A stretch of 64,000 nucleotides of DNA from positions 5,401,001 to 5,465,000 of the forward strand of contig NZ_CP162487.1 in assembly GCF_041240605.1 (NCBI RefSeq), given 5' to 3'. This document shows, one piece after another, positions 43,942-52,721 of this stretch; position 1 is the first letter of the stretch; each line of letters opens with the position of its first letter. Origin of the DNA: Xanthomonas sp. DAR 80977. GTDB lineage: Bacteria > Pseudomonadota > Gammaproteobacteria > Xanthomonadales > Xanthomonadaceae. The position numbers were made by a program, and so were the translations under genes. The notes beneath the pieces were generated by a model. The model did no database searches, had not been told where the DNA came from, and saw nothing but the letters and a program-made list of their open reading frames with translations.

Positions 43942-43963
43942 CGCAGCCGTGCTGTCGGCTGCG
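43942..43963 (+). terminator. Short hairpin after tdk
   Basis: An 8-bp perfect stem (43942-43949 with 43956-43963) directly follows the tdk stop codon. No U-tract follows. Nothing else was recognised up to 44214. Confidence 0.45.
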
Positions 43964-44214
43964 GCACAGGCGCAAGAACGCGCCGGCCTGGATCTGATCG
44001 CCATCGCCTTGGCCGCATGCACGGGCGACCGCAGTCGTGAGCGCCTTGCACTGTACGGGTGCGCGCATCCGCCGCGTCGGCCCGGCGACGCGCCAATCAT
44101 GAACCGCGCTTGACGACGCCTGCACGGCAGGCGCCGCATAGGCCATCAGTCTATGGATCGCCGCAACAACGCACGTCTAGAATCGCCAGCGATCGCACTC
44201 ATGGGAAGAGTTAC

Positions 44215-44970
44215 ATGCATCAGTTCAAGGAATACGCCATCGGTGGCTGCACCGCCCTGGCCTTCGCGGTTGCGCTCGCGCTGTCCGGCAACGCGGCCGC
44301 CGCCGACAATGCGCGCACGTTCGAGGACATCCCGGCGCAGGTGCTGACCGACGGTTTCCTCGAGGCGCATCTGGACCTGTTCTACCGCCGCGCCGGCATC
44401 CGCGCCGACAAGAAGGGCGAGTTCGCCGAGGCCAAGAAGAACTACCTGCTCGCCGCGCGCTACGCCGACAAGCCCTCGCAGGCGCGACTGGGCGAGATGT
44501 ACTGGGAAGGCCAGGGCGTGGCGAGCGACCGCGCGATGGGATTCCTGTGGATGGCGCTGGCCTCCGAGCGCGGCTACGAGGCGTTCACCGCGCGCAAGAT
44601 GGAGTACTGGAACCAGCTGACCCCGGAAGAGCGCCAGCGCGCGATCAAGCAGGACAAGAAGATGCTGGCCACGTATGGCGACCAGGTAGCCAAGCCGCGC
44701 CAGGAAGCGGTGCTGCGCCGCGAAGCCGGGCGCAGCACCGGCAGCATGCTCGGCCACTCCGGTGCCTCCGGCCTGCAGATCAACGGCCCGCGCGGCGGCA
44801 GCATCGATCCGGAAGTGTTCTACGCCAAGGAATTCTGGGAACCGGCGGCGTACTGGAAGCTGCAGGACCGGGTCTGGGACGGCCGCACGCCCGGCCGCGT
44901 GGACATCGGCGACGTCGAGGACATCACCCAGGAACCCGCGCCGACGCCGCAGCAACCGGCCAAGCCCTGA
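44215..44970 (+). CDS. Exported Sel1-repeat-like protein
   Basis: The 251-residue protein starts at ATG 44215 after GGGAAGAG. It has a signal peptide (FAVALALSGNAAAAD, cleavage near 30). A helical repeat region follows with KKGEFAEAKKNYLLAARYAD and SQARLGEMYWEGQGVASDRA, then MGFLWMALASERGYEAF, the pattern of Sel1/TPR-like repeats. The C-terminal half is charged, with tryptophan/tyrosine-rich FWEPAAYWKLQDRVWDG and a Pro-rich tail. A periplasmic scaffolding role is possible; no partner is indicated. Confidence 0.8.
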   Translation: MHQFKEYAIGGCTALAFAVALALSGNAAAADNARTFEDIPAQVLTDGFLEAHLDLFYRRAGIRADKKGEFAEAKKNYLLAARYADKPSQARLGEMYWEGQGVASDRAMGFLWMALASERGYEAFTARKMEYWNQLTPEERQRAIKQDKKMLATYGDQVAKPRQEAVLRREAGRSTGSMLGHSGASGLQINGPRGGSIDPEVFYAKEFWEPAAYWKLQDRVWDGRTPGRVDIGDVEDITQEPAPTPQQPAKP

Positions 44971-45016
44971 GCCGGCTGCAGTGCGCGGCGCCGGACACGC
45001 CGCGGCGCCGCCAAAA

Positions 45017-45467
45017 GCATCGGGACTGAAGTCCCTCCCACAGTGCATCCCGGCTTGCTCTACGCAAGCCTCTGTAGGAGCGGCTTCAGCCGCGACGAGC
45101 GAAGCCCGGCAGTTTCAGCGCACCGCAAAAAAGCATCGGGGTTGAAACCCCTCCTACAGTGCACCCGGCCTGCTCTCCGCAGATCCCTGTAGGAGCGGCT
45201 TCAGCCGCGACAAGCGAAGCCCAACAGTTCAGCGCACCGCAAAAAGCATCGGGATTGAAACCCCTCCCACAGTGCACCCGTCTTGCTCTCCGTAGCTCCC
45301 TGTAGGAGCGGCTTCAGCCGCGACGAGCGGAGCCCAACAGTTTCAGCACACCGCAAAAAGCATCGGGGTTGAAACCCCTCCTACAGTGCACCCGGCCTGC
45401 TCTTCGCAGATCCCTGCAGGAGCGGCTTCAGCCGCGACGAGCGAAGCCCGGCAGTTTCAGCGCATCG
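45017..45467. repeat. Tandem array of four REP-pair units (~114 bp each)
   Basis: Units start at 45017, 45133, 45246 and 45360 (116, 113, 114 and about 108 bp). Each contains one REP in reverse orientation (GGGAC/GTCCC or GGGGT/ACCCC stem) and one in forward orientation (GCGGC/GCCGC). A conserved 'agtgca-cccg-cttgctct' spacer lies between them, and a 'gaagccc-cagtttcagcgcaccgcaaaaa' tail follows. It lies between the Sel1-type gene and opgD. Confidence 0.92.
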
Positions 45468-45567
45468 GATTGCGCGTCGCCACCGATCAGCCACCACGCG
45501 CAACAGGCCAACGCACACACCGATGCCGCCCGGCGATACCGCGCCGGGCGACATCGCCCGGCCGTAC

Positions 45568-47172
45568 TCAATACAGCTTGCGCTCGGCCGCCGGCGGCGG
45601 CGTCCACTGGTACAGCCAGGTCTCGGTCAGCGGCTTGTCGCCGGCGCGCAGGAACAGGCGGATGTCGATCTGCTGGGTGCCCTCGTCCGGCGGCACCACG
45701 TCGAACATCGCGCGATAGCCGGAGAGTTCGTGCAGCGGCCGCGCCGAGACGATCTCGGTGCTGCCGCGGCTCAGCTGCAGCACCGCCTCGACCTTGGCGT
45801 CCTTGTCCTTGCCCAGCGCGGCCAGCTCGCCGCCGACGAAGTCCACCGCGAAGCGCCAGGAGAAATGGCTGCGCTTCTGCCCGACCACGCCGCCCAGGCC
45901 GGTGCGCGTGGCCACGCAATGCGCCAGCGGCGAAGACGCCGGCGGCTGCGCGCCCCAGTACAGGCGATAGCCGAACAGCAGTTCCTGCCCGGGCTGCGGC
46001 TTTTCCTGCGGATTCCAGAACGCGACGATGTTGTCGAAGGTCTCGTCCACGGTGGGGATCTCCACCAGCTGCACCGACCCCTTGCCCCAGCCCTGCTTCG
46101 GTTCCACCCACAGGCACGGGCGCTTCTCGTAGTACACGCCGTCGTCGTGGTAGTGGTCGAAATTGCGGTCGCGCTGCAGCAGGCCGAAGCCGCGCGGGTT
46201 CTCGTCGACGAACATGTTGAAGCGCAGCTGCGGCGGATTGCACAGCGGCCGCCAGATCCATTCGCCGCCGCCGGTCCACATCGCCAGGCCGTCGGTATCG
46301 TGGATTTCCGGGCGCCAGTCCCAGTCCATGCGGCGGTCGTTCTCGCCGACCTGGTACATGCTGGTGCACGGCCCCAGGCCCAGCCGCTCGATGGTCTTGC
46401 GCGGGTACAGCGCGCTGTCGATGTCCATCAGCAGCACGTCGCCGTTGGTGATCGCGAAGCGGTAGGCGCCGGCCACGCTCGGCGAGTCGAGCAGCGCGTA
46501 CACCACCACCGTGTCCGAACCGGCCTTGGGCTGCTCCAGCCAGTAGGCGATGAAGTCCGGGAATTCCTCCGGCCCGCCGGTGCCGGTATCGATCGCCAGG
46601 CCGCGCGCGGACTGGCCGTACTGGCCTTCCTTGCCCACCGCGCGGAAATAGCTGGCGCCGAGGAACGCGGCGAAGTCGCGGTCGGTGTCCTGCTTGGTGT
46701 TGAGGCGGAAGCCGGCGAAGCCCAGCTCCTTGGGCAGGTGCTTGCCCTGCAGGCCGCTGCTGCCGTAGTCGAACGCGGCGCCGTCGTAGGCCAGTTCCTG
46801 CGCCTGCCCGTCGACCAGGTCGAACATGTGCACCGGCGACTTGAAGTACAGGCCCAGGTGGAAGAACTTGGCCTGGAACTTCGACGCCTTGTCCACCGCC
46901 CACAGCGCGTGGTCCTGGCGGTAGCGGATCGACTGGTACTGGTCCCAGTTCAGCGCTTCCAGCGGTCCAGGCAGCACCCGCTTGTGGCTCTGGTACGGCG
47001 CCTGGGCCATGGCCCGGGCGTGGCCCTTGAGCCAGGCATAGTCGAAGGGCTGCGGCTTGCCCAGGCGGCGCAGGCCGACCGCGGGCGAGGCCTGGCCGAG
47101 CATCGGCATCGCGGGCAAGCCCATGGCGGCGAAGGCGGCGGCGGCGTTCTTGAGGAAATCGCGTCGTTGCAT
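45568..47172 (-). CDS. opgD: Glucan biosynthesis protein D (OpgD/MdoD)
   Basis: The 534-residue protein starts MQRRDFLKNAAAAFAAMGLP, a twin-arginine signal peptide. It continues with family-typical segments: FDYAWLKGHARAMAQAPYQ, LNWDQYQSIRYRQDHALW, FFHLGLYFKSPVHMFDLVDG, RLNTKQDTDRDFAAFLGASY, NPRGFGLLQRDRNFDHY and VWVEPKQGWG-type (here LWVEPKQGWGKGSVQL). OpgD acts in the periplasm in the making of osmoregulated periplasmic glucans. The RR motif makes it a substrate of the Tat system encoded at 30.6-32.2 kb. ATG 47172 is chosen because it places RRDFLK at the N-terminus. Confidence 0.95.
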   Translation of the reverse strand: MQRRDFLKNAAAAFAAMGLPAMPMLGQASPAVGLRRLGKPQPFDYAWLKGHARAMAQAPYQSHKRVLPGPLEALNWDQYQSIRYRQDHALWAVDKASKFQAKFFHLGLYFKSPVHMFDLVDGQAQELAYDGAAFDYGSSGLQGKHLPKELGFAGFRLNTKQDTDRDFAAFLGASYFRAVGKEGQYGQSARGLAIDTGTGGPEEFPDFIAYWLEQPKAGSDTVVVYALLDSPSVAGAYRFAITNGDVLLMDIDSALYPRKTIERLGLGPCTSMYQVGENDRRMDWDWRPEIHDTDGLAMWTGGGEWIWRPLCNPPQLRFNMFVDENPRGFGLLQRDRNFDHYHDDGVYYEKRPCLWVEPKQGWGKGSVQLVEIPTVDETFDNIVAFWNPQEKPQPGQELLFGYRLYWGAQPPASSPLAHCVATRTGLGGVVGQKRSHFSWRFAVDFVGGELAALGKDKDAKVEAVLQLSRGSTEIVSARPLHELSGYRAMFDVVPPDEGTQQIDIRLFLRAGDKPLTETWLYQWTPPPAAERKLY

Positions 47173-47230
47173 GGGCCGGATCGAAGCGGAAAGGGGCTCC
47201 ATCATAGACAAGCCGCGTTAAACGCGAGAG

Positions 47231-48331
47231 CTACTGCGTGGTGCAGGCCCCCGCCAACGCCAGCGCCGCGGCGTGCCCGCACAGGAAGCTGCGCTGCTGC
47301 GCCGGGTCGTCGCCGCCGGCATAGTCCAGCAAGGTCCACTGTTCCTCGGCCTGCATGCGCTGGCCCGGCGCCAGGCTCCGGTACGGTGCGTGCACCTCCA
47401 TTTCCAGCAGGCCGCCGCCCGGGTCCGCCACCGACGCATCCAGGTAGAACTCGACCTGGCCCTGCTCGGGATGGATGCGCGCGCGCGGCTGGTGCGCGAA
47501 GCGGATCACCCAGGCCTGGCCGCCGGAAAAGGCGGCGATCCAGCCGGCCGACGGCTGCAGCAGCAACTTGCCACGCTGTCCGGCGCTGCCCGGCGGCGCG
47601 GCGGCCAGCGCCATCACCCCGTCCTGCAGTGCGTACTGCGGCGGCGCGTAGCCGGCGCCATCGCTGGGCTGCACGCGGATGTCGGCGGCGGCCGCAACCG
47701 GCACCAGCACCCGCGTGGCCGCGCTGACCCGGGTGTTGAACCACAGGTCCCAGGCCACCGCGGTCTTGCGCACGTTCCGTGCCTGGACCTGCAACACCAC
47801 GCTGTCGGCGCGCTGCGGCGACAGCGCGAAGGTCTTGAGCAGGCGCACGCCGCTGACCGGGCTGTCCACGCCGCGCAGTTGCAGGCGCTGCGGCGAGCGC
47901 GCGACGACGCTGGTGGTGGCGAAGCTCAGGTACGGGTCCGGCGGCCAGTTCGCATGCGCCGCACGCCGCGCCGGATTGGCGTCCTGGTGTTGCCACCAGG
48001 CGCTCTGCGGCCCGACCCAGACGTCGTGGCCGAAATACGGAATATCGTCGGCGCTCGCGCTGACGGTCGGCAACGGCTGGCGCTGCACCGCGTCGCCTAG
48101 CTTGATCAGGTTCGGTCCACCGCTGCGCTGGAAGCCCAGCACGCGCCCGCCCAGGGTCGGCGTCACCGTGAACCGGACCACGCCGTTGTCCATGTTCCAG
48201 GGCGCAGTCGCATCGGTGCCAGGCGCAGGCGCAGTTGCCGGGGCGGCGGCGGCGAGCAGCGGCCAGGCACCGAGAAGCGCGAGCAGCGCCGCGCGCGGGC
48301 GCCACCGTCCATTCTGCGTATCGGTGCGCAT
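47231..48331 (-). CDS. DUF4380 family protein, exported
   Basis: The 366-residue protein has a signal peptide (ALLALLGAWPLLAAAAPATA) and a galactose-mutarotase-like beta fold: VRFTVTPTLGGRVLGFQRSG, an NLI segment, PYFGHDVWVGPQSAWWQH, VAWDLWFNTRV and FYLDASVADPGGGLLEMEVH. This is the DUF4380 pattern. A carbohydrate-binding or epimerase-like role in the periplasm is possible. It lies 58 bp upstream of opgD on the same strand, so the two may be co-transcribed; a link with periplasmic glucans is only suggested by position. Confidence 0.8.
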   Translation of the reverse strand: MRTDTQNGRWRPRAALLALLGAWPLLAAAAPATAPAPGTDATAPWNMDNGVVRFTVTPTLGGRVLGFQRSGGPNLIKLGDAVQRQPLPTVSASADDIPYFGHDVWVGPQSAWWQHQDANPARRAAHANWPPDPYLSFATTSVVARSPQRLQLRGVDSPVSGVRLLKTFALSPQRADSVVLQVQARNVRKTAVAWDLWFNTRVSAATRVLVPVAAAADIRVQPSDGAGYAPPQYALQDGVMALAAAPPGSAGQRGKLLLQPSAGWIAAFSGGQAWVIRFAHQPRARIHPEQGQVEFYLDASVADPGGGLLEMEVHAPYRSLAPGQRMQAEEQWTLLDYAGGDDPAQQRSFLCGHAAALALAGACTTQ

Positions 48332-48720
48332 GGCGAACCTGCGATCGAGGAAGGAAGCGCGATTGTGGCGGCTATGCGGCCGCGGCGACAGTCGCTCGCC
48401 CGCGCAGGCGCGCCGTTGCGCTCGACGCACTCCGGCCGTCGCGCCTGGCGCAGGCGCATGCGCGGCTTCGGCAACGGATTGATCCGAACACCTGCACGTA
48501 TCGCAGCAGCGAAGACGACGGTCGCCGCGATCTCGGTCGCCATTGGCCAAGTCCTCGAACAGGTGCCGCAGCTCCGCCGCTTCCCGGCGCAGGGTGGCCC
48601 GGGAACGATAGGTGGCGCTGGTGCCGCCATGGCGCTCGGCCGTTCGGCAAGCATGGCGCTCGCTGCTGCGCCCGCGACGTCACCGGACGGGTTGCGCCGC
48701 GCGCCCGCGCGGTGTGCCGC
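48332..48720. other. Gene-free stretch
   Basis: Between the DUF4380 start and the phosphatase-like stop I found no frame with convincing features, no REP core and no clear hairpin. Confidence 0.5.
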
Positions 48721-49068
48721 TCAAGGCGCCGGATGACGGCGCGGCAGGTGCGGCGTCACCGCCTGCTGCAGCCGCCGGACCAGCGCCGGATCCATGAACG
48801 CATAGTCGTCGGGGATGTCCAGGCAGACGACGCGCTTGCCGCCCAGATGGCGCTGGAACGCGGCCGCCAGCTTGCTGCGGTGGCGCCGTTCCATCACGAA
48901 GATCAGGTCGGCCCAGGCCAGCAGCTCCGGCGTCACCGCGGTGTCGGCATCGGCGTTGACCCCGGCCGAGGCGGTCTCGATGCCGGGCCAGTCGGCGAAC
49001 AGCTGCTCGGCGGTCGGGCTGCGCAACCGGTTGCGGGCGCACAGGAACAGGACATGGCGAACGGGCAC
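48721..49068 (-). CDS. Small protein-tyrosine-phosphatase-like protein
   Basis: The 115-residue protein starts at GTG 49068 with VPVRHVLFLCARNRLRSPTA. C-A-R-N-R-L-R-S-P-T matches the C-x5-R-S active-site loop of low-molecular-weight tyrosine phosphatases in its short COG4551-type form. LIFVMERRHRSKL and VVCLDIPDDYAFMDPALV follow, the latter with the conserved Asp-Asp-Tyr. Whether it is an active phosphatase is not shown. It is the last gene in line after an ECF sigma factor and a Ser/Thr kinase, with a 152-bp gap to the kinase. Confidence 0.82.
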   Translation of the reverse strand: MPVRHVLFLCARNRLRSPTAEQLFADWPGIETASAGVNADADTAVTPELLAWADLIFVMERRHRSKLAAAFQRHLGGKRVVCLDIPDDYAFMDPALVRRLQQAVTPHLPRRHPAP

Positions 49069-49220
49069 GGCGCGGCGGGTCGGAGGGCGGTGGCCAATGG
49101 TAGCGGCGATCGCCGGCCGTTCGCAGACGCCGATCCCGGCAGGCAGGCCGCCGTCGCCGCCAAGGACGCAGGTCCGCGGCCGCCGCGGCCGCGCTGCGAG
49201 CGCCGTTTCGTGGTCGAGAC

Positions 49221-52067
49221 TCACCGCGCGGCGGTCAGCACCGCCGGAGCGCCGCAAGCCGCACTCAGCCCCTCCACCTCGTGCACCAGCGTGCCGCCCT
49301 GCGGCTGCGCCTGCGCCAGTTCGCGCTGCAGCGCCTGCAGTTCGCCACGCCCGCTGCCGGCGCCGTTGCGGCGTTGGCAATGGAGTTCGGCGGCGTAGGC
49401 GCGGGCGCGCCAGCGCAGCTTGCGGCTCTCGATGCCGTCCCCGCCCAGCCGCGCCTGCAGCTCCAGTTCGCGCAGCGCCTGCGTGTCGCGGCCGAGCCGG
49501 CCCAGGTTGCGCGCCCAGGCCACGCGCACCGCGCGGGTGCGTGGATGGGTCGGGCCGTAGCCGCTTTCGGTGCGGCGCAGCGCCTGCGCCAGCAGCACGT
49601 CGGCCTGCCGCGGTTCGCCCAGCGCGGCACGCGCCTCGGCGATCAGCCGCTCGCTGTCGCCGACCGCCGGATTGTTCTGGCCCAGTTGCGCGATCCAGCG
49701 CGCGCGCGCTTCGTACAGCGGCGCCAGCGCATCGCGGTAACGGCCCGCGGCCGACAGCGCCAGGCCCTGGTTGAGCAGCATGTACGGCAGCAGCGCCTGG
49801 CTGTCGGGCGCGCGCAGGATCGCGACCGAGCGGTCCATGTCGGCGATCGCCTGCGCATCCTGGCCGCGCTCCAGTTCCAGCATCGCCAGCGAACTCCAGC
49901 TCATGCCGGTGTCGCGATGCGCCGGCCCCAGCCGCTCCACGGTCAGCGCATGCGCGGCGCGCAGTTCGCGTTCGGCGATGTCCAGGCGGCCCTGGTCGAT
50001 CATCACCGCCGCGCGCAGCCGCCGCAGCCCCAGGCTGACCGGGTGGCGATCGCCGTTCAAGCTGCGCGACAGGGCCAGCGCCGCGCTCACCGCCTGCTCG
50101 GCCTGGTCGACGTCGCCGCGATCGCGGTAGGCCACGCCCAGGCTGCGCAGCAGGTTGACGCTGAGCGGATGCCGCGGTCCGGCCTGGCGGTCGAGCAGGG
50201 CCAGGGCCTGCAGGTAGCCGGCGATCGCCGCATCGGTGTGGCCGACGTCGCTGTCCATCGAGGCGATGTCGGTCATGCTCTCGACGATGCCGGCCGGATC
50301 CTTCAGCACGTCGCGGTGCAGCGCCAGCGCGCGCTCGAACCAGGTCCGCGCCGGCGCGCGTTCGCCGAGCACGCGCCGGCAGCGCCCCAGCTGCGAGAAG
50401 AAGCCGGCGGCCTGCAGCGGCAGCTGCGCCTGCGCCTGCTGCGCCTGCGCCGCCAGCGGCTGCAACACCGCCACGCACTCCTGCGAACGGCTCAGCAGGC
50501 GCAGCGCGCGGCCGTGTTGCGCCGCCGCTTCCAGGCGCAGCGCCAGCGGCACGTCGTCCTGCGTGGCCAGCAGCGTGCGCTGCCGTTCCAGCAGCAGCAG
50601 CGCCTCGCGATAGTCGCCCAGGCCGATGCGCAGGCGCGCGATCACGCCCTGCAGTTCCGCCCGTGCCAGCGGCTGCCGCAGCAGTTCGCGTTCGCCGCGC
50701 TGTTCGCCGCTGGCGAGCAGGCCGCGCAGGTCGAAACCGTCGCCGCGCTGCGCGTTGCCGGCGCGATCGAACAGGCCGATCACGAAATCCTGCATGGCCT
50801 GCGCGCGCACCGTCTCGCGGTGCGCCTCGCGCACCTGCCACAGCGCCACGCCGACCGCGCCGAGCAACGCGGCCGTGGTCGCGCTGCCGATCAGCAGGCT
50901 CCAGCGATGCCGCTGCAGGTACTTGCGCAGGCGGTAGGCCACGCCCCGCGAGCGCGCCTGCACCGGCCGCCCCTGCAGGTAGCGGCGCAGGTCCTGGGCC
51001 AGCGCCTCGGCCGAGGAATAGCGCTGCGCCAGCGGCTTCTGCAGCGCCTTGAGCAGGATGTTGTCCAGGTCCCCGCGCAGCCGCCAGGCCAGGCGCCGCG
51101 CCTCGGCCGGATCGCGCTGCCCCTGCTGCGCGGCGCGCACCACGGCCGCCGACGGCCGCGGCGCCTCCACCGCCAGGATCGCGCGCTCCCATTCGGCATC
51201 GCTGCTGCGGCGCAGGTGGTAGGGCTTCTGGTCGGTGAGCAGTTCGTACAGCACCACGCCCAGCGAATACACGTCGGTCATTGTGGTGATCGGTTCGCCG
51301 CGCACCTGCTCCGGCGCCGCGTAGTGCAGGGTGAAGGCGCGGATCTCGGTGCGCGGATGCGGATCGGCCGCGGCGTCGGTCTCGGTGTCGAGCAGCTTGG
51401 CGATGCCGAAGTCGAGCAAGCGCACCTCGCCTGCGGCGTTGACCAGGATGTTCGACGGCTTCAGGTCGCGATGCACGATCAGGTTGGCGTGCGCATGGCT
51501 GACCACCTCGCACACCTGCAGGAACAGCTGCAGCCGCGCGCTCACCGACAGGTGCAGGCGCTGGCAGTAGTCGGTGAGCGGCTCGCCTTCGACATAGGCC
51601 AGCGCCAGGTAGGGGCGCCCGTCGTTGGCGATGCCGGCGTCGAGCAGCCGCGCCAGGTTCGGATGCTCCAGCCGCGCCAGGATCTCGCGCTCGCGGGTGA
51701 AGCGCTGGCGCAGCGCCGCGTCGGCATAGCCGGGGCGCAGCAGCTTCAGCGCGACCTGGCGCTGGTACAGGCCGTCGGCCCGCTGCGCCAGCCATACCTG
51801 GCCCATGCCGCCTTCGCCGAGCAGGCACTCCAGCGCGTACGGCCCGACCCGGCTGCCGGCGCACAGGCACTCGGTGGCGGTGGTCAGCAACGGCTCGCTG
51901 AGCAGGTCCGCGCCGGCCGCGTCCAGCGCCAGCATCCGCACCAGTTCGTCGGCCATGGCCGGGTCGTGCGCATGCAGCTGCGCCAGCCGCGCCGCGCGCA
52001 TGTCCGGGGCCAACTCCAGCAATTCGTCGAGCAACGGCGACAGGCGTTGCCACTGCAGCGCATCCAT
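49221..52067 (-). CDS. Transmembrane serine/threonine kinase with TPR-rich C-terminal region
   Basis: The 948-residue protein has a helical N-terminus (1-70) and a Hanks-type kinase domain: glycine loop GEGGMGQVWLA at 84-94, lysine near 108, catalytic loop HRDLKPSN at 199-206, DFG at 219-221 and APEQVRGE near 251. One membrane helix lies at about 390-410 (LLIGSATTAALLGAVGVALW). A long helical TPR-like sensor region extends to the C-terminus, presumably in the periplasm. It starts 18 bp after an ECF43-type sigma factor and by family precedent would phosphorylate it. Input signal unknown. Confidence 0.93.
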   Translation of the reverse strand: MDALQWQRLSPLLDELLELAPDMRAARLAQLHAHDPAMADELVRMLALDAAGADLLSEPLLTTATECLCAGSRVGPYALECLLGEGGMGQVWLAQRADGLYQRQVALKLLRPGYADAALRQRFTREREILARLEHPNLARLLDAGIANDGRPYLALAYVEGEPLTDYCQRLHLSVSARLQLFLQVCEVVSHAHANLIVHRDLKPSNILVNAAGEVRLLDFGIAKLLDTETDAAADPHPRTEIRAFTLHYAAPEQVRGEPITTMTDVYSLGVVLYELLTDQKPYHLRRSSDAEWERAILAVEAPRPSAAVVRAAQQGQRDPAEARRLAWRLRGDLDNILLKALQKPLAQRYSSAEALAQDLRRYLQGRPVQARSRGVAYRLRKYLQRHRWSLLIGSATTAALLGAVGVALWQVREAHRETVRAQAMQDFVIGLFDRAGNAQRGDGFDLRGLLASGEQRGERELLRQPLARAELQGVIARLRIGLGDYREALLLLERQRTLLATQDDVPLALRLEAAAQHGRALRLLSRSQECVAVLQPLAAQAQQAQAQLPLQAAGFFSQLGRCRRVLGERAPARTWFERALALHRDVLKDPAGIVESMTDIASMDSDVGHTDAAIAGYLQALALLDRQAGPRHPLSVNLLRSLGVAYRDRGDVDQAEQAVSAALALSRSLNGDRHPVSLGLRRLRAAVMIDQGRLDIAERELRAAHALTVERLGPAHRDTGMSWSSLAMLELERGQDAQAIADMDRSVAILRAPDSQALLPYMLLNQGLALSAAGRYRDALAPLYEARARWIAQLGQNNPAVGDSERLIAEARAALGEPRQADVLLAQALRRTESGYGPTHPRTRAVRVAWARNLGRLGRDTQALRELELQARLGGDGIESRKLRWRARAYAAELHCQRRNGAGSGRGELQALQRELAQAQPQGGTLVHEVEGLSAACGAPAVLTAAR

Positions 52068-52085
52068 GCGTGCTCCTTGTGCGTC

Positions 52086-52652
52086 CTAGTGATCCTGCAT
52101 CGCCGCCAACAGGAAGATGCGCGCCTTTTGCCAGTCGCGGCGGATGCTGCGTTCGGAGCGCTGCATCAGCTCGGCGATCTCCTGTTCCGACAGCCCGGCG
52201 AAATAGCGCAGCTCCACCACCTTGGCCAGGCGCTCGTCGATCGCCTGCAGCCGGTCCAGCGCCACGTCCAGCGCCAGCAGGTCCTCGTCCAGGCGCACCC
52301 CGCCGCTGTCCTCGGGAATCTCGGCGACGCGCTTGAGGTCGCCGCCGCGCTTGCGGGTCAGGCGGTTGCGCGCGTAGTCCACCACCACGCTGCGCATCGC
52401 CGAGGCGGCGTAGGCGAAGAAGTGCGCGCGGCCGTCGAAGCGGGCCATGCCGTGCGCGCCGAGCAGCTTCAGATAGGATTCGTGGACCAGCGAGGTCGCA
52501 TCCAGGGTCTGGCTCTGCTGCCCGGCCAACTGGCGCCGGGCCATGCTGTGCAGCTCCTGGTAGAGGGTGCTGAGCACACGGTCCAGCGCCGCGCGGTCGC
52601 CGCCGCGCGCGGCATCCAGCCACACGGTGATCTCGGGTGCGGTCTCTACCAC
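52086..52652 (-). CDS. ECF43-type RNA polymerase sigma factor (kinase-linked)
   Basis: The 188-residue protein has sigma region 2 (YQELHSMARRQLAGQQ to FFAYAASAMRSVVVDYARNR) and region 4 (ERLAKVVELRYFAGLSEQEI, then AELMQRSERSIRRDWQKARI). The acidic D-A-E-D motif of region 2.2 that normally binds RNA polymerase reads D-A-T-S (51-54, DATSLVHESYLKLL), with threonine and serine in place of the acids. This is characteristic of ECF43 sigma factors switched on by phosphorylation. A Ser/Thr kinase gene follows directly. No anti-sigma gene is present. Targets unknown. Confidence 0.9.
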   Translation of the reverse strand: MVETAPEITVWLDAARGGDRAALDRVLSTLYQELHSMARRQLAGQQSQTLDATSLVHESYLKLLGAHGMARFDGRAHFFAYAASAMRSVVVDYARNRLTRKRGGDLKRVAEIPEDSGGVRLDEDLLALDVALDRLQAIDERLAKVVELRYFAGLSEQEIAELMQRSERSIRRDWQKARIFLLAAMQDH

Positions 52653-52721
52653 GGCGGTCTCTCCTCCGGCCGGGATTCGCGCGGACTATAACGCGGGCCG
52701 GCGGCCAGCGGCTGCCGTCCG

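Noticed and set aside
45017..45467. Possible CRISPR array
   Set aside because: Repeats are palindromic REPs in units of about 114 bp with conserved, not unique, spacers, and no cas genes are nearby.
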